Source: Actinopolyspora xinjiangensis
GTDB taxonomy: Bacteria; Actinomycetota; Actinomycetes; Mycobacteriales; Pseudonocardiaceae
Reading direction: 5' to 3'
Length of the DNA: 64,000 nucleotides
Assembly: GCF_900104475.1 (NCBI RefSeq)
Contig: NZ_FNJR01000017.1
Coordinates: 40,206-104,205 of the forward strand
The notes under the pieces were generated by a model. That model searched no databases and was not told where the DNA came from. It worked only from the letters and a program-made list of their open reading frames with translations. Made by a program: the position numbers and the translations under genes. Positions 35,289 to 45,655 of the stretch are shown here, one piece after another (position 1 is the first letter of the stretch; each line of letters begins with the position of its first letter).

Positions 35289-35620
35289 CTCGCTTTCCGG
35301 ACGGTAGTCGTGGGGTACAACCGGAGGTGGGACGGTGATCCGTTCGTCACTCGCTGGAAGTGATGGCGATCACGGCGTACGGTCGGCTCCCGTCCGTGCG
35401 TTGTGTCACCGACCAAGGGGACCAATGGAACTAATCCGGTGCATGGGCCGTTGGAACGCCAGGGGCGGGTACCCTGGGTCACCGGCGAAACCGCTCGCGC
35501 AGTCCGACGCTGCCGCGAACGGTACGCTGGGCTGAACCGGGGGTGGACGTTGAATGGACGCCCGCCACCACCCGACGTGACAGTCAGGGAGGGTCGAGGC
35601 CGCTCGGCGGCCGCAAGTGA
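35289..35620. other. intergenic region between hpt and ftsH
   Basis: No gene is seen in 332 bases. It should hold the ftsH promoter (candidate -10 TACGCT near 35523, no clear -35) and ends with a GC hairpin between the Shine-Dalgarno and the ftsH start. Confidence 0.35.
35598..35612 (+). promoter_or_regulatory. GC hairpin between Shine-Dalgarno and ftsH start
   Basis: GGCCGC-TCG-GCGGCC forms a perfect 6-bp stem ending 8 nt before the ATG. The nearest good Shine-Dalgarno (GGGAGGG, 35588-35594) lies on the far side; folding of the stem would bring it near the start codon, so structure could modulate ftsH translation. Confidence 0.35.
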
Positions 35621-38179
35621 ATGGACCGAAAGCGCCTGCTCCGCAACCCGCTGCTGTGGCTGTTGGCGGGGTTGCTGCTGATTTATGCCTTCAGCGTGCT
35701 CTTCGACGACACGCGTGGCTACACGGACGTGTCGACCTCGAAGGCACTGCAGCAGATCTCGCAGGGCAACGTAGCCGAAGCCACCATCGAGGACAAAGAA
35801 CAGCGGCTGAGGCTGACCCTGAACGAAGGCGTCCAGGTTCAGGGCAGCGACCGGATCATCGCCAAGTATCCGAGCGGTGCCCGTGAGGACATCGTCAACC
35901 GGATCGAGCAGTCCGGTGTCTCGACCTGGAACACCGAGGTGTCCCAGAGCTCCATCTGGAGCCAGTTGCTCATCTATCTCATCCCGCTGGGCCTGCTGGT
36001 CCTGCTGGTCATGTGGATGATGAACAACGCCCAGGGTGGCGGCAGCAAGGTGCTGAACTTCGGCAAGTCCAAGGCGAAGCAGTTCACCAAGGACATGCCC
36101 AAGACCCTGTTCGGTGACGTCGCCGGTGCCGACGAGGCGGTCGAGGAGCTGCACGAGATCAAGGACTTCCTGCAGCACCCGACCCGTTACCAGGCGCTCG
36201 GTGCGAAGATACCGAAGGGCGTGCTGCTCTACGGACCTCCCGGTACCGGTAAGACCCTGCTCGCACGCGCCGTCGCCGGTGAGGCGGGCGTGCCCTTCTA
36301 CTCGATCTCCGGGTCCGACTTCGTGGAGATGTTCGTCGGTGTCGGTGCCTCCCGTGTCCGTGACCTGTTCGAACAGGCCAAGCAGAACGCTCCCTGCATC
36401 GTCTTCGTCGACGAGATCGACGCCGTCGGCAGGCAGCGGGGCGCGGGTCTCGGTGGTGGTCACGACGAGCGGGAGCAGACGCTCAACCAGCTGCTCGTGG
36501 AGATGGACGGCTTCGACTCCAGGGGCGGGATCATCCTGATCGCGGCCACCAACCGTTCGGACATCCTGGATCCGGCGCTGTTGCGTCCCGGCCGGTTCGA
36601 CCGGCAGATCCCGGTCGCCCCTCCGGACCTGCGCGGCAGGCGCGCGATCCTGAACGTGCACACCCAGGGCAAGCCGCTGGCCCAGGACGCCGATCTGGAC
36701 GGGCTGGCCAAGCGCACCGTCGGTTTCTCCGGTGCCGACCTGGAGAACGTGGTCAACGAGGCGGCCCTGCTGACCGCGCGGGAGAACGCGCAGCTGATCA
36801 CCGGTGCGGCCCTGGAGGAGTCCGTGGACCGCGTGATCGGTGGGCCACGCCGGAAGAGCAAGATCATCTCAGAGCGGGACAAGAAGATCACCGCTTATCA
36901 CGAGGGCGGTCACGCGCTGGCGGCCTGGGCCATGCCGGACCTGGAACCGGTCTACAAGCTCACGATCCTGCCGAGAGGCAAGACCGGTGGCCACGCGCTC
37001 GTCGTCCCCGAGGACGACAAGGACATGATGACCAGGTCGGAGATGATCGGCCGTCTGGTTTTCGCACTCGGCGGGCGCTCCTCCGAGGAGCTCGTCTTCC
37101 ACGAGCCCACCACCGGTGCTTCCAGCGACATCGAACAGGCCACCAAGATCGCCCGTGCCATGGTCACCGAGTACGGCATGACGGCCAGACTCGGCGCGGT
37201 GAAGTACGGCAAGGAGGAGGGAGACCCCTTCCTTGGCCGTTCGGCCGGGCAGCAGCCGAACTACTCGCTGGAGGTCGCCCACGAGATCGACGAGGAGGTG
37301 CGCAAGCTCATCGAGGCGGCGCACACCGAGGCGTGGGAGATCCTCAACACCTACCGGGACGTGCTCGACAACCTCGTGCTCGAGGTGATCGAGAAGGAGA
37401 CGCTCAACCGCAGCGACCTGGAACGCATCTTCGCCGATGTCGAGAAGCGGCCGCGCATCACCGCGTTCAACGACTTCGGTGGGCGTACTCCTTCGGACAA
37501 ACCTCCGATCAAGACCCCCGGTGAGCTGGCCATGGAACGTGGCGAACCCTGGCCGCCGCCGGTCAGCGAACAGCCGAGCCCCACGCCGATCGGTGCGGTC
37601 TCCGGCTCCAACGGGTACGGTCCGCAACAGCCGGCTGGGCAGTACGGTCCCGACAACCAGTCGGGCCAGCCCTACGGGTACCCGCCGCAGCCCGCTCCGG
37701 GGCAGCAGCCTCCGGTCGGTCAGCAACCCGGTGCCGTGCAGATGCCCTACCCGCCGCAGGGTGGCCAGCCGCCGCAGGGCTACTCCCCCCAGGGGTACCC
37801 ACCGCAGGGGCACGTCCCGCAGGGAGTGCCGCCCAACTACGGTGCTCCTCCCGGCTGGACACCCGCGACCTCGCCCACCGGGCAGGGTGGCTACCAGCCG
37901 CAGCCTCCGCAGCAGTACAACGGTGCTCCACCGCGGGAGCAGGGCGGCCCTGCGCAACCACCTCCATCGGGTGAGAACCCCGGTGCCACCGGTGAGCGGG
38001 GTGAGCAGGAGCGGGACCAGAACGGCAACCGGTACCAGGCGGGTTCCGACTCCCCGGAGACGTGGAGTTCCGGGGCGGGACACCCCGAGGCCGGCAGCGA
38101 GCAGAATTCGGAACGGAATTCCGAGGATGACTCGAATTCCGGCAACGAGAACGGGACCGGTCCGTACAGCGGCCGGTGA
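35621..38179 (+). CDS. ftsH: ATP-dependent zinc metalloprotease FtsH
   Basis: The 852-residue membrane AAA+ protease has two N-terminal transmembrane helices (about 9-27 and 114-133), Walker A GPPGTGKT (205-212), the second region of homology with [21 protein letters not shown], and the protease site H427-E-G-G-H431. It degrades misfolded or short-lived membrane and cytosolic proteins. The C-terminal ~200 residues are a Pro/Gln/Gly/Tyr-rich low-complexity tail with repeated PPQG units, longer than in most bacteria but common in actinomycetes. A perfect 14-bp terminator follows. Confidence 0.97.
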   Translation: MDRKRLLRNPLLWLLAGLLLIYAFSVLFDDTRGYTDVSTSKALQQISQGNVAEATIEDKEQRLRLTLNEGVQVQGSDRIIAKYPSGAREDIVNRIEQSGVSTWNTEVSQSSIWSQLLIYLIPLGLLVLLVMWMMNNAQGGGSKVLNFGKSKAKQFTKDMPKTLFGDVAGADEAVEELHEIKDFLQHPTRYQALGAKIPKGVLLYGPPGTGKTLLARAVAGEAGVPFYSISGSDFVEMFVGVGASRVRDLFEQAKQNAPCIVFVDEIDAVGRQRGAGLGGGHDEREQTLNQLLVEMDGFDSRGGIILIAATNRSDILDPALLRPGRFDRQIPVAPPDLRGRRAILNVHTQGKPLAQDADLDGLAKRTVGFSGADLENVVNEAALLTARENAQLITGAALEESVDRVIGGPRRKSKIISERDKKITAYHEGGHALAAWAMPDLEPVYKLTILPRGKTGGHALVVPEDDKDMMTRSEMIGRLVFALGGRSSEELVFHEPTTGASSDIEQATKIARAMVTEYGMTARLGAVKYGKEEGDPFLGRSAGQQPNYSLEVAHEIDEEVRKLIEAAHTEAWEILNTYRDVLDNLVLEVIEKETLNRSDLERIFADVEKRPRITAFNDFGGRTPSDKPPIKTPGELAMERGEPWPPPVSEQPSPTPIGAVSGSNGYGPQQPAGQYGPDNQSGQPYGYPPQPAPGQQPPVGQQPGAVQMPYPPQGGQPPQGYSPQGYPPQGHVPQGVPPNYGAPPGWTPATSPTGQGGYQPQPPQQYNGAPPREQGGPAQPPPSGENPGATGERGEQERDQNGNRYQAGSDSPETWSSGAGHPEAGSEQNSERNSEDDSNSGNENGTGPYSGR

Positions 38180-38198
38180 CCGTCGACTCCGGTGGAAC

Positions 38199-38229
38199 GA
38201 GGCACCCGGCTCGCGGAGCCGGGTGCCTC
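38199..38229 (+). terminator. Rho-independent-type hairpin after ftsH
   Basis: GAGGCACCCGGCTC and its exact inverse complement pair around a 3-nt loop, 20 nt after the ftsH stop. No T-run follows, as is usual in this group. It separates ftsH from the folate operon. Confidence 0.8.
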
Positions 38230-38251
38230 ACCGCTGTGGAGGGGAAGACAC

Positions 38252-38890
38252 GTGACACGTGAAGGCGTGCCGATTGGGCCGGACGCGGAATTCGGTTCCG
38301 ATCCCGCCGAACTGGTCGACGAGCACTTCGACAGGGCCAGGGCCGAAGCAGCCATCCGGGAGCTGCTGCTGGCGGCGGGGGAGGATCCCGAACGCGACGG
38401 GCTGCGCGAGACTCCCGCACGAGTCGCCCGCGCCTACGAGGAGTTGTTCACCGGCCTCTACACAGATCCGGACCAGGTGCTGGACCGGACGTTCGACGAG
38501 GCGCACGAGGAGCTCGTGCTGGTCCGTGACATTCCGGTGTACTCGCAGTGCGAGCACCACCTGCTCCCGTTCCACGGGATGGCCCACATCGGCTACATCC
38601 CGAACGAGCAGGGCAGGGTCACGGGATTGTCCAAGCTCGCGCGGCTGGTCGATCTCTACGCCAAGCGTCCGCAGGTCCAGGAACGACTTACCTCGCAGAT
38701 CGCCGACGCGCTCACCCGCAAGTTGGAACCCCGCGGGGTGATCGTCGTGGTCGACGCCGAACATCTCTGCATGGGGATGCGCGGTATCCGCAAGGCGGGG
38801 TCGACCACCACCACCTCGGCGGTGCGCGGCATATTCCGTTCCTCCTCGTCCTCCCGGGCCGAGGCGTTGTCACTGATTCGGGGGAAGTGA
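38252..38890 (+). CDS. folE: GTP cyclohydrolase I
   Basis: The 212-residue enzyme makes dihydroneopterin triphosphate from GTP, the first step of folate synthesis. The zinc and catalytic residues are present in [12 protein letters not shown] and in [10 protein letters not shown], and the [10 protein letters not shown] segment is conserved. The GTG at 38252 has GGAGGGG about 8 nt upstream. Its stop overlaps the folP ATG by one base (TGATG), starting the operon folE-folP-folB-folK. Confidence 0.96.
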   Translation: MTREGVPIGPDAEFGSDPAELVDEHFDRARAEAAIRELLLAAGEDPERDGLRETPARVARAYEELFTGLYTDPDQVLDRTFDEAHEELVLVRDIPVYSQCEHHLLPFHGMAHIGYIPNEQGRVTGLSKLARLVDLYAKRPQVQERLTSQIADALTRKLEPRGVIVVVDAEHLCMGMRGIRKAGSTTTTSAVRGIFRSSSSSRAEALSLIRGK

Positions 38891-39738
38891 TGCCCGTTCA
38901 CCTACCGAGAACCTCGCGCTGTCAGGTGATGGGAATCCTGAACGTGACCCCGGACTCCTTCTCCGACGGCGGCCAGTACCTGGACCACGCGGTCGCCGTC
39001 GAGCACGGCCTGCGGCTGCGAGGGCAGGGGGCCGACATCGTCGATGTGGGCGGCGAGTCCACCAGGCCCGGCGCGGAGCGGGTGGACGCCGCCACCGAGG
39101 CGGAGCGCGTGCTGCCCGTCGTCCGGGAGCTCGCCGGAGCCGGGGTTCCGGTGAGTGTGGACACCACTCGGGCTGAGGTGGCCGCCTCCGCCGCGCGGGC
39201 CGGCGCGGTGATGATCAACGACGTTTCCGGTGGGCTGGCCGACCCCGAGATGGTCGGGGCCGTCGCGGACGTCGGGGTGCCCTGGATACTCATGCACTGG
39301 CGCGGACACAGCAGGGACATGAACTCGCTCGCCGTTTACGAGGACGTGGTCGGTGAGGTCCGGGCGGAGCTGTCCGAACGGGTGGAAGCCGCGCTGGCCG
39401 GCGGGGTTTCGGAGGACTCGCTCGTGCTCGATCCGGGGCTGGGCTTCGCCAAGCGGGCCGAGCACGACTGGCTGCTGCTGCGGGAACTCGACACCTTCCT
39501 GGGGATGGGACTTCCGGTGCTCGTCGGGGCCTCCAGGAAGCGGTTCCTCGGCAGTTTGCTGTCCGATTCGGACGGAACGCCTCGTCCCGCTCCCGGACGC
39601 GACGTGGCGACGGCCGCCGTTTCCACGCTGGCAGCCGACCGGGGCGCCTGGGGGGTCCGAGTCCACGATGTCACTGGTTCGGTGGATGCGGTGAGGGTCG
39701 CCGCTTCGTGGCGGAACGGAGGTGAGGTCCGTGGCTGA
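38890..39738 (+). CDS. folP: dihydropteroate synthase
   Basis: The 282-residue TIM-barrel enzyme joins 6-hydroxymethyl-7,8-dihydropterin pyrophosphate with p-aminobenzoate. The signatures are [15 protein letters not shown] near the N-terminus, [16 protein letters not shown], and the SRKRFLG loop near 215; it is the target of sulfonamides. Coupling to folE upstream (one shared base) and to folB downstream (8-nt overlap) supports a single transcript. Confidence 0.96.
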   Translation: MPVHLPRTSRCQVMGILNVTPDSFSDGGQYLDHAVAVEHGLRLRGQGADIVDVGGESTRPGAERVDAATEAERVLPVVRELAGAGVPVSVDTTRAEVAASAARAGAVMINDVSGGLADPEMVGAVADVGVPWILMHWRGHSRDMNSLAVYEDVVGEVRAELSERVEAALAGGVSEDSLVLDPGLGFAKRAEHDWLLLRELDTFLGMGLPVLVGASRKRFLGSLLSDSDGTPRPAPGRDVATAAVSTLAADRGAWGVRVHDVTGSVDAVRVAASWRNGGEVRG

Positions 39739-40123
39739 CCGTGTGGGACTGACCGGGCTGCGGGTCTTCGGCTATCACGGCGTCTTCGAGCGGGAGAAGC
39801 GGGAAGGCCAGGAGTTCGTCGTCGACATCACGGTGTGGGTGGACCTCGGTGAGGCAGCCGCTTCCGACGAGGTGGAGCACACCCTGCACTACGGGGTGCT
39901 CGCCGAACGCGCGGCGGCGGTGGTCGCCGGTCCGGCGCGCGACCTGATCGAGACCGTCGCCGCGGAGATCGCCGACGACATCATGAGTGACGGCAGACCG
40001 CACGCGGCCGAGGTCACGATCCACAAACCCGCCGCCCCCATACCGCTGACCTTCGACGACGTGTCCGTGACCATCCGCCGTTCCAGTCGGGGTGGTAGGG
40101 GCGGGAAGGCCACTCCGGCATGA
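39731..40123 (+). CDS. folB: dihydroneopterin aldolase
   Basis: The 130-residue small aldolase converts dihydroneopterin to hydroxymethyl-dihydropterin. It starts with the family's [24 protein letters not shown], followed by the acidic [21 protein letters not shown] strand and the C-terminal [11 protein letters not shown] segment with the catalytic Lys. The GTG at 39731 with GGAGGTGAGG upstream is chosen; it overlaps the folP stop by 8 nt, and its own stop overlaps folK by 4 nt. Confidence 0.95.
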   Translation: MADRVGLTGLRVFGYHGVFEREKREGQEFVVDITVWVDLGEAAASDEVEHTLHYGVLAERAAAVVAGPARDLIETVAAEIADDIMSDGRPHAAEVTIHKPAAPIPLTFDDVSVTIRRSSRGGRGGKATPA

Positions 40124-40617
40124 GCGGGGCGGTGTTGTCCCTCGGCTCGAACCTCGGTGACCGGCTGGGTTACCTCCGGTTGGCGGTGCGGGGGCTGAGC
40201 GACGTGCTGCTCGCCGTCTCCCCGGTGTACGAGACGGCGCCGTGGGGAGTCACCGACCAGCCCGACTTCCTCAACGCCGTGGTGCTGGTCGAGTCGGCCG
40301 AGCTCGACGAGTGGGGCTGGCTGCACCGGGCGCGCCACCTGGAGCGGGAGGCCGAACGCCGCAGGGAGCAACGCTGGGGACCTCGTACCCTGGACGTGGA
40401 TGTGGTCACCGTGGACGAGGTGCGCAGTCGGCATCCCGAACTGCTGTTGCCGCATCCCGGCACCCCGTCCCGGGCGACGGTGCTGATCCCGTGGTTGGCC
40501 CTCGACCCGGATGCCACGCTGCCGGGCCACGGCCCGGTCTCGGAACTGCTGGCCGCGTTGCCGGAGACGGAAACCGCCGGAGTTCGGCGGCGGCCCGATC
40601 TGGCGTTGCGCGGTTAG
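40120..40617 (+). CDS. folK: 2-amino-4-hydroxy-6-hydroxymethyldihydropteridine pyrophosphokinase
   Basis: The 165-residue HPPK transfers pyrophosphate from ATP to the pterin, making the FolP substrate. The signatures are [10 protein letters not shown] at the N-terminus, [10 protein letters not shown], the [12 protein letters not shown] metal/ATP segment and [17 protein letters not shown]. It is the last enzyme of the folate operon; the ATGA overlap with folB shows translational coupling. Confidence 0.96.
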   Translation: MSGAVLSLGSNLGDRLGYLRLAVRGLSDVLLAVSPVYETAPWGVTDQPDFLNAVVLVESAELDEWGWLHRARHLEREAERRREQRWGPRTLDVDVVTVDEVRSRHPELLLPHPGTPSRATVLIPWLALDPDATLPGHGPVSELLAALPETETAGVRRRPDLALRG

Positions 40618-40790
40618 GACCTCGTCGATCCGGTTTCAGCGAGGACCTGGTTGACGGAAACCTTACGCCGGGCCTCTTCCCGGAGGGGGCGACATATCGA
40701 GTGGACGGTCACGCCACGCCGGGGCTTCCTGTCGGCGGGAGCCGGGGTTGCTCGGATGTGTGTGGGGCTCGCGGTACGGACGGAGAACGG

Positions 40791-41252
40791 ATGAGCTACA
40801 CCAGTGCCCGCGATCTGTTCGGGGCGGCGTTGCTCGCCGCCGTGCTGGTTTACGGCCTCGTGCGATTGTCCTACGGATCCCTGCCGCCACTTCCGGTCGC
40901 GGCGGGGGGAATCCTGCTGGTAGTGGCCATCGTGGACGCCGTGCTGGCTGTCGTGCTGCGTCCCAGGGCCAAGCATCGCAGTGGCAGCGAACCACTCGAT
41001 CCGCTGATGGCGACCCGGATCGTGGCGCTGGCGAAGGCCTCGTCGCTGGCGGGAGCGCTCATGGGCGGTGCGTGGGCCTCGCTGCTGTTGTACCTGCTCG
41101 CCGAACTGCGGGTGTTCGGGTCGGACACCATCGCTTCGGTGGTCGGAGTGCTCAGCGCCGCCGCGTTGACCGGCGCCGGACTTTGGCTGGAATGGGCCAT
41201 GCGCAATCCGGACGAGCCACAGGAGAACGACGACGATGAGGCTGAACGGTAA
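40791..41252 (+). CDS. DUF3180 domain-containing membrane protein
   Basis: The 153-residue integral membrane protein has four hydrophobic helices (about 10-28, 35-55, 78-100 and 110-128) and an acidic cytoplasmic tail (NDDDEAER). It matches the actinobacterial DUF3180 family, which is conserved directly after folK and has no known function. The ATG at 40791 is used; a frame open upstream to 40242 is a shadow of folK. Confidence 0.85.
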   Translation: MSYTSARDLFGAALLAAVLVYGLVRLSYGSLPPLPVAAGGILLVVAIVDAVLAVVLRPRAKHRSGSEPLDPLMATRIVALAKASSLAGALMGGAWASLLLYLLAELRVFGSDTIASVVGVLSAAALTGAGLWLEWAMRNPDEPQENDDDEAER

Positions 41253-41534
41253 CCTCGGTAGTTTTGCCGGGGTGGTCCTGTGGCGGAGAACCCGCGGCGG
41301 CGCCGACTGCGTGAGTGTTGGGAGTTCGGCTGTGCCGTCCTCCGCCCGGCGATTTCGCGAGAAATCGACGCCGCCAGGGGGCGAGTGGTGTTTCTCGGTG
41401 GTTGGGCACGTTCGGTGCGTAGTTCGTAGCGCGAAACGGTGGCTTCGGGTTTTATGAGCAATGCGTGCGGTTTCGTTGTGTGATCGCTCCGGTTTCGGAG
41501 CGTCCCACCGGATCTCGAAGTTATAAACTCCGGG

Positions 41535-41540
41535 TACGGT
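41535..41540 (+). promoter_or_regulatory. -10 hexamer of a probable leaderless transcript
   Basis: TACGGT ends 7 nt before the ATG at 41548 and no Shine-Dalgarno intervenes. The preceding 295-nt gap shows nothing else recognisable. Confidence 0.5.
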
Positions 41541-41547
41541 TGGCCGC

Positions 41548-43167
41548 ATGGCTGACCCGATCGATTCCGAGTCTCGATCGCGAAGAGATCGAGCGACGCT
41601 GCTGTGGCTCGGCACGTCGGGTCTCGCCCTGGCCGCCACGGTCGTGCTGATCGTCGGTGACGACGTCCGGATGCTGCGGCTGGGAATCCTCGCCGCGTTG
41701 TGGTCCGCGCTGTTGTCGAGTCTGTGGGCGACCCGGCTGCGCGGTCGGGAGCTGGAGCAGCACGAGTTGTTGGCGGAGCGGCAGCGCTGTTACGAGCTGG
41801 AACTCGAACGCGAGATAGCGGCCCGGGAAGAGTACGAGACCATCGCCGACAACGAGGCGCTTCGGAGGGTTCGGGAGGAGACGGAGACCGAGGTGGCCGA
41901 GCTGCGTGCGGAGCTGCACGAGCTGCGCCGGTCGCTGAACCACCCGAACCCCGCCGGAACTCCCTCACCGGCGGTGCCGTCCGAGGACCCGCGCCGCGAA
42001 CCCGGAGCCGAGCCCGCCGGTGGTCTCGCCGAGCGGCAGTCCGGTGGCGGGCGGCCTGTCGGTTCGGCGACCGAGAGCTCCGAAACGCCTGGGCCCGCTC
42101 CGCCCGTGCCCGCCGCGCCCCAGGCTGCCGGTGTGCCCGCCCCGGCCGCGCCTTCCCGGGGAGAGTCCGTTACGCCTCCGGCGTCTCCCGGCGGCAGTGC
42201 CTCACCGCGGCGCCCTCCCGGTCGGCCCGGTGCCCGTCCCAGGAACAGGGAGGGGGCCGCTCCGGGGGCGGAATCGGTTCGTTCCCCGTCCGAGATGGAT
42301 GGGGCTCTCCCGGAGGAGTCCGGTGGTGAACCCGGTGCGCCTCCTCCCGGATTCTCCGGAGCGGCGGGATCCGAAAAGCACGGCGCCGCCGTGCCCCACG
42401 CACCGGCGGCGCCGGGAGCGTTGGCTCGGGGAGCCGGTTCACCGGGCAACGCATCCCAGAGCGGTGCCGCGAGCGGAGCCACGCCGCCGGGCGCTGCCAG
42501 TGGCGCGGTGGCGCGGCCCGCGCCCACAGGTGCGCCGAATCCGGTTCCCGCACCGGAAGCGGCAGGCGCGCAGCCGTCGCCCGCGGAATCCTTTCCGTCG
42601 ACCCCCGGCGCGCGGCCATCACCCGCCGTGCCCGCTTCCCCGGAAACCGCCTCACCGGCACGAAGAACCGGCCCCGCTCCTCCGCCGGGGTGGCCACGGG
42701 GCCGTGTGCCGGGGATCGCCTCCGGCGGAGCCGAGTCATCCGGCCCCCCGGCGCGGGAGGCCGCCGCGGGCGGCGCGCCGGGGGGAGGAGGCCCTCCGGC
42801 CACGCCGCCGAACGCCACACCGCCGAACGACGACGGGACTGTGGGATCTCCGCAGCGGTCCCCCTCGGCGGCCGTGGTCCCCGGCCGGGGAGGGCGGCCA
42901 CCTGGTCGGACGACCGGGGTTGGGGGCACGGTCGCTCGTTCCGCTGATGAATCGACACGATCGAGTGAGGCATCACAGTCCGCCCAGGAAGTGCCGCCCC
43001 CTCCCCAGCAGCCGCCCCCCGCCGAACCGGAAGGAACGCAACCCCCCGAACAGTCGCCTTCGGCGAACGCTTCCGGTGCGCACACGCAGGGAACGTCGGT
43101 TAACGACCTCCTGGCCGCCTACGGCAACTCCGGTGAGACGCGCAGACGCCGCCGCCGCGACGAGTGA
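41548..43167 (+). CDS. DUF6779-type membrane protein with long Pro/Ala-rich tail
   Basis: The 539-residue protein has two N-terminal transmembrane helices (about 17-35 and 42-62), then a charged helical, probably coiled-coil segment (about 65-130; alternating Glu, Arg and Leu), then some 380 residues of Pro/Ala/Gly/Ser low complexity presumably disordered in the cytoplasm, ending in RRRRRDE. The N-terminal part resembles the DUF6779 family found at this locus in Pseudonocardiales. The function is unknown; the layout suggests a membrane-tethered scaffold. Very high G+C in the tail creates long false frames on both strands. Confidence 0.8.
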   Translation: MADPIDSESRSRRDRATLLWLGTSGLALAATVVLIVGDDVRMLRLGILAALWSALLSSLWATRLRGRELEQHELLAERQRCYELELEREIAAREEYETIADNEALRRVREETETEVAELRAELHELRRSLNHPNPAGTPSPAVPSEDPRREPGAEPAGGLAERQSGGGRPVGSATESSETPGPAPPVPAAPQAAGVPAPAAPSRGESVTPPASPGGSASPRRPPGRPGARPRNREGAAPGAESVRSPSEMDGALPEESGGEPGAPPPGFSGAAGSEKHGAAVPHAPAAPGALARGAGSPGNASQSGAASGATPPGAASGAVARPAPTGAPNPVPAPEAAGAQPSPAESFPSTPGARPSPAVPASPETASPARRTGPAPPPGWPRGRVPGIASGGAESSGPPAREAAAGGAPGGGGPPATPPNATPPNDDGTVGSPQRSPSAAVVPGRGGRPPGRTTGVGGTVARSADESTRSSEASQSAQEVPPPPQQPPPAEPEGTQPPEQSPSANASGAHTQGTSVNDLLAAYGNSGETRRRRRRDE

Positions 43168-43222
43168 GACCCCGCCGCCCCTCCCCTCTCGGTTGGTGGT
43201 GTCGGCATCCGGGGACGGGCTT

Positions 43223-43228
43223 TATCGT
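43223..43228 (+). promoter_or_regulatory. -10 hexamer of a probable leaderless transcript
   Basis: TATCGT ends 7 nt before the GTG at 43236; no Shine-Dalgarno is present. Confidence 0.45.
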
Positions 43229-43235
43229 TTCTGGC

Positions 43236-44459
43236 GTGTCCAATCCTGATCTGTCGGGCGCCCGAAGGAACCAGACCTACAAGCACAACGTCGTGGGCTG
43301 GCCGATCGCCGGTCTGATCCTGCTCGGTATGTGTGGTTTGACGATGCTCGGCATCGCGACCGCCCGCGTGGGGTACCTGGCGGCCGTCGTCGGGGCGCTG
43401 GTCGCCCTGCTGCCCGTCGGCCTGGTGTTCGCCGCGATCGTGTGGATCGATCGATGGGAGCCCGAACCACCGATGCTCCTGCTCGGTGCGTTCCTGTGGG
43501 GAGTCGGTGGTGCCACCGCCTGTGCCTTCCTGCTCAACGACGCCATGACCGGATTCGGACAGGCCCTGTTCGAAGGCACCCTGCGACAGCACTTCGAACT
43601 GGTGATCACGGCCCCGCTGATCGAGGAAGCGGCGAAGTCCCTCTTCGTGGTCGCCCTGTGGTTCCGGCGCCGGTCGGAGTTCAACGGCATGGTCGACGGC
43701 ATCGTCTACGCGGCGTTGACCGCTGCCGGGTTCGCGTTCATCGAGAACATCTTCTACTTCGGAAAGGCGTTCGCGCAGGCGGGTGTGGGGGACATGACCG
43801 GAGGTGTGGTCGCCGTGTTCGTGCTGCGCGGCGTGTTGGCGCCGTTCTCCCACCCGCTGTTCACGGCGATGGTCGGTATCGGGATCGGTCTCGCGACCCG
43901 TGCTCGCGGACCGCGGACGCGTGGCCTGTGGCCGGTGCTGGGCTTTTTGGGGGCGGTGCTGCTGCACGCGTTCTGGAACGCCTCCACCACGCTGGGCGGG
44001 GTCCGCTTCATCGACATCTACTTCGTGATCATGGTTCCCATCTTCCTGGGAACCGGTTGGCTGGTGGTCTGGCAGCGCAAGCGCGAGCAGCGCATCGTCG
44101 CCCAGCAGCTGCCCGCGCTGCAGCGCGCCGGGTTGATCGTGCCCAGCGAGTTGGAGAAGCTGGCCAGCCTGTCCGCACGTCGTGACTGGAAACGCAGGGT
44201 GCGTCGCGGCTCGGGGAAGGAGGCGGCCAGGTCCGTACGCGACTACCAGATCGCGGTCACCGAGCTGGCCTTCCTGCAGTACCGGGCGAGCACCGGCAAC
44301 ACCACCAGCTCGGCTCGCAGGCAGCGCCGCGAGAAACTGGTCGAGGAGCTGAAGTCTGCTCGCCGGTCCGCCAGCGGGTCCCAGGACGCGATCTACACCG
44401 AGCGCCTCAAGTTGGACGAGCTCACCAGCATGAACGTGAAACGCCCCGACAAGGAGTGA
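43236..44459 (+). CDS. PrsW-family intramembrane metalloprotease
   Basis: The 407-residue polytopic membrane protein has the PrsW motifs: an EE pair in APLIEEAAKSL, FIENIFYF, the His of FSHPLFTAMVG and the HAFWN motif. Bacillus PrsW cleaves anti-sigma factor RsiW, so a role in regulated membrane proteolysis is possible. The C-terminal ~130 residues are soluble and basic, which is an extension beyond the catalytic core. The GTG at 43236 fits the nearby -10 hexamer; the frame is open to 43164. Confidence 0.88.
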   Translation: MSNPDLSGARRNQTYKHNVVGWPIAGLILLGMCGLTMLGIATARVGYLAAVVGALVALLPVGLVFAAIVWIDRWEPEPPMLLLGAFLWGVGGATACAFLLNDAMTGFGQALFEGTLRQHFELVITAPLIEEAAKSLFVVALWFRRRSEFNGMVDGIVYAALTAAGFAFIENIFYFGKAFAQAGVGDMTGGVVAVFVLRGVLAPFSHPLFTAMVGIGIGLATRARGPRTRGLWPVLGFLGAVLLHAFWNASTTLGGVRFIDIYFVIMVPIFLGTGWLVVWQRKREQRIVAQQLPALQRAGLIVPSELEKLASLSARRDWKRRVRRGSGKEAARSVRDYQIAVTELAFLQYRASTGNTTSSARRQRREKLVEELKSARRSASGSQDAIYTERLKLDELTSMNVKRPDKE

Positions 44460-44701
44460 TCGGTTCGGAAGCGTCCTGGGCGGGAGGCTTCGGCGGGCGG
44501 GGCCACGACGACCGGCACGGTGATGGAACGCCGGGCGGAAGTTCCCTCGACCGTGGCGCGTGCCACCACAGCCCACCCTTCCACGCGTGCGGTCGCGTGG
44601 CTCTCACCACCATCGGCACCCAGCGGGGGTGTTTTCCGGTTAGTCTCGCGGCGCTGTCCGGTACCCGGTACGGGACTGGAACGGTAGGAGGATTGGTCGA
44701 C

Positions 44702-45655
44702 GTGTCCACTGATCGACACGGTGTCCGTTCGGGAACGGAGCCGGATTTCCCGCGAACCGCGGCCGACGAGCGGTCGCGCCCTCGGCTCAGGGTCGGGGTG
44801 ATCTCCGCGGGGCGGGTCGGCAGCGTGCTGGGGGCCGCGTTGCGCAGGTCCGGCCACGAGCTCGGCGCGGTGGCCGCCGTCTCGGACGCGGCATTGAACC
44901 GGGTCGCTGAACTGCTGCCCGGCGCGCCGGTGCGACCGCCGGACGAGGTCGCCGAGCAGGCGGATCTGGTGCTGCTCGCCGTGCCGGACGACGCGCTCGA
45001 CGGGTTGGTGCGCGGGCTGGTGCGAGCAGGCTCGTTGCGTTCCGGTCAGATCGTGGTGCACACCTCCGGCGCGCACGGTGTCGAGGTGCTCGAACCGGCG
45101 GCTTCCGTGGGGGTGATGCCCGTCGCGCTGCACCCCGCCATGACCTTCACCGGTAGGCCGGAGGATCTGGAGCGGCTGACCGCTGCCACTGTCGCCGTGA
45201 CGGCACGGCAGGACGACGAGGCCGGTTTCAGCGTCGGTGCTGCCCTGGCCGTCGAGCTCGGAGCGGAGCCGGTGCGGATCGCGGAGGAGTCCAGGAGGCT
45301 CTACCACGCGGCGCTGACCCACGGTGCCAACCACCTGGTCACACTGATCAACGAGAGCGCGCAGCTGCTGCGCGCGGCCGGTGTCGAAGCACCGGACCGG
45401 GTGCTCGCCCCGATGTTGTCCGCCGCGTTGGACAACTCGCTGCGGTACGGCGATCGGGCCATAACCGGTCCCGTCTCGCGCGGGGACGCGGGCACGGTTC
45501 GGGGCCACCTCGAGGTGCTGGGGGAGTCCGAACCGGAGGTGCTGGCCGGCTACGTGCAGCTGGCGAAACGTACCGCGGCCCGGGCCGAGAGCTCGGGAGT
45601 GCTGCGCTCCGATGACGCGGTTGGTGTCCACGAAGTACTCGACGGGGGTTGGTGA
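44702..45655 (+). CDS. Rossmann-fold protein with DUF2520 domain
   Basis: The 317-residue protein starts its NAD(P)-binding domain at [23 protein letters not shown] (Gly-rich loop) and continues into the DUF2520 helical domain, with LHPAMTFTG and [16 protein letters not shown] as family signatures. It resembles 6-phosphogluconate dehydrogenase- or ketopantoate reductase-type folds. It shares one base with panC (TGATG) and is therefore made together with the pantothenate enzymes; a role as the reductase of that pathway is a guess. The GTG at 44702 has AGGAGG about 12 nt upstream. Confidence 0.85.
   Translation: MSTDRHGVRSGTEPDFPRTAADERSRPRLRVGVISAGRVGSVLGAALRRSGHELGAVAAVSDAALNRVAELLPGAPVRPPDEVAEQADLVLLAVPDDALDGLVRGLVRAGSLRSGQIVVHTSGAHGVEVLEPAASVGVMPVALHPAMTFTGRPEDLERLTAATVAVTARQDDEAGFSVGAALAVELGAEPVRIAEESRRLYHAALTHGANHLVTLINESAQLLRAAGVEAPDRVLAPMLSAALDNSLRYGDRAITGPVSRGDAGTVRGHLEVLGESEPEVLAGYVQLAKRTAARAESSGVLRSDDAVGVHEVLDGGW

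Noticed and set aside
41790..43085. 431-codon minus-strand frame in the DUF6779 gene
   Set aside because: It is a product of the Pro/Ala/Gly-rich tail, whose codons are open on both strands.
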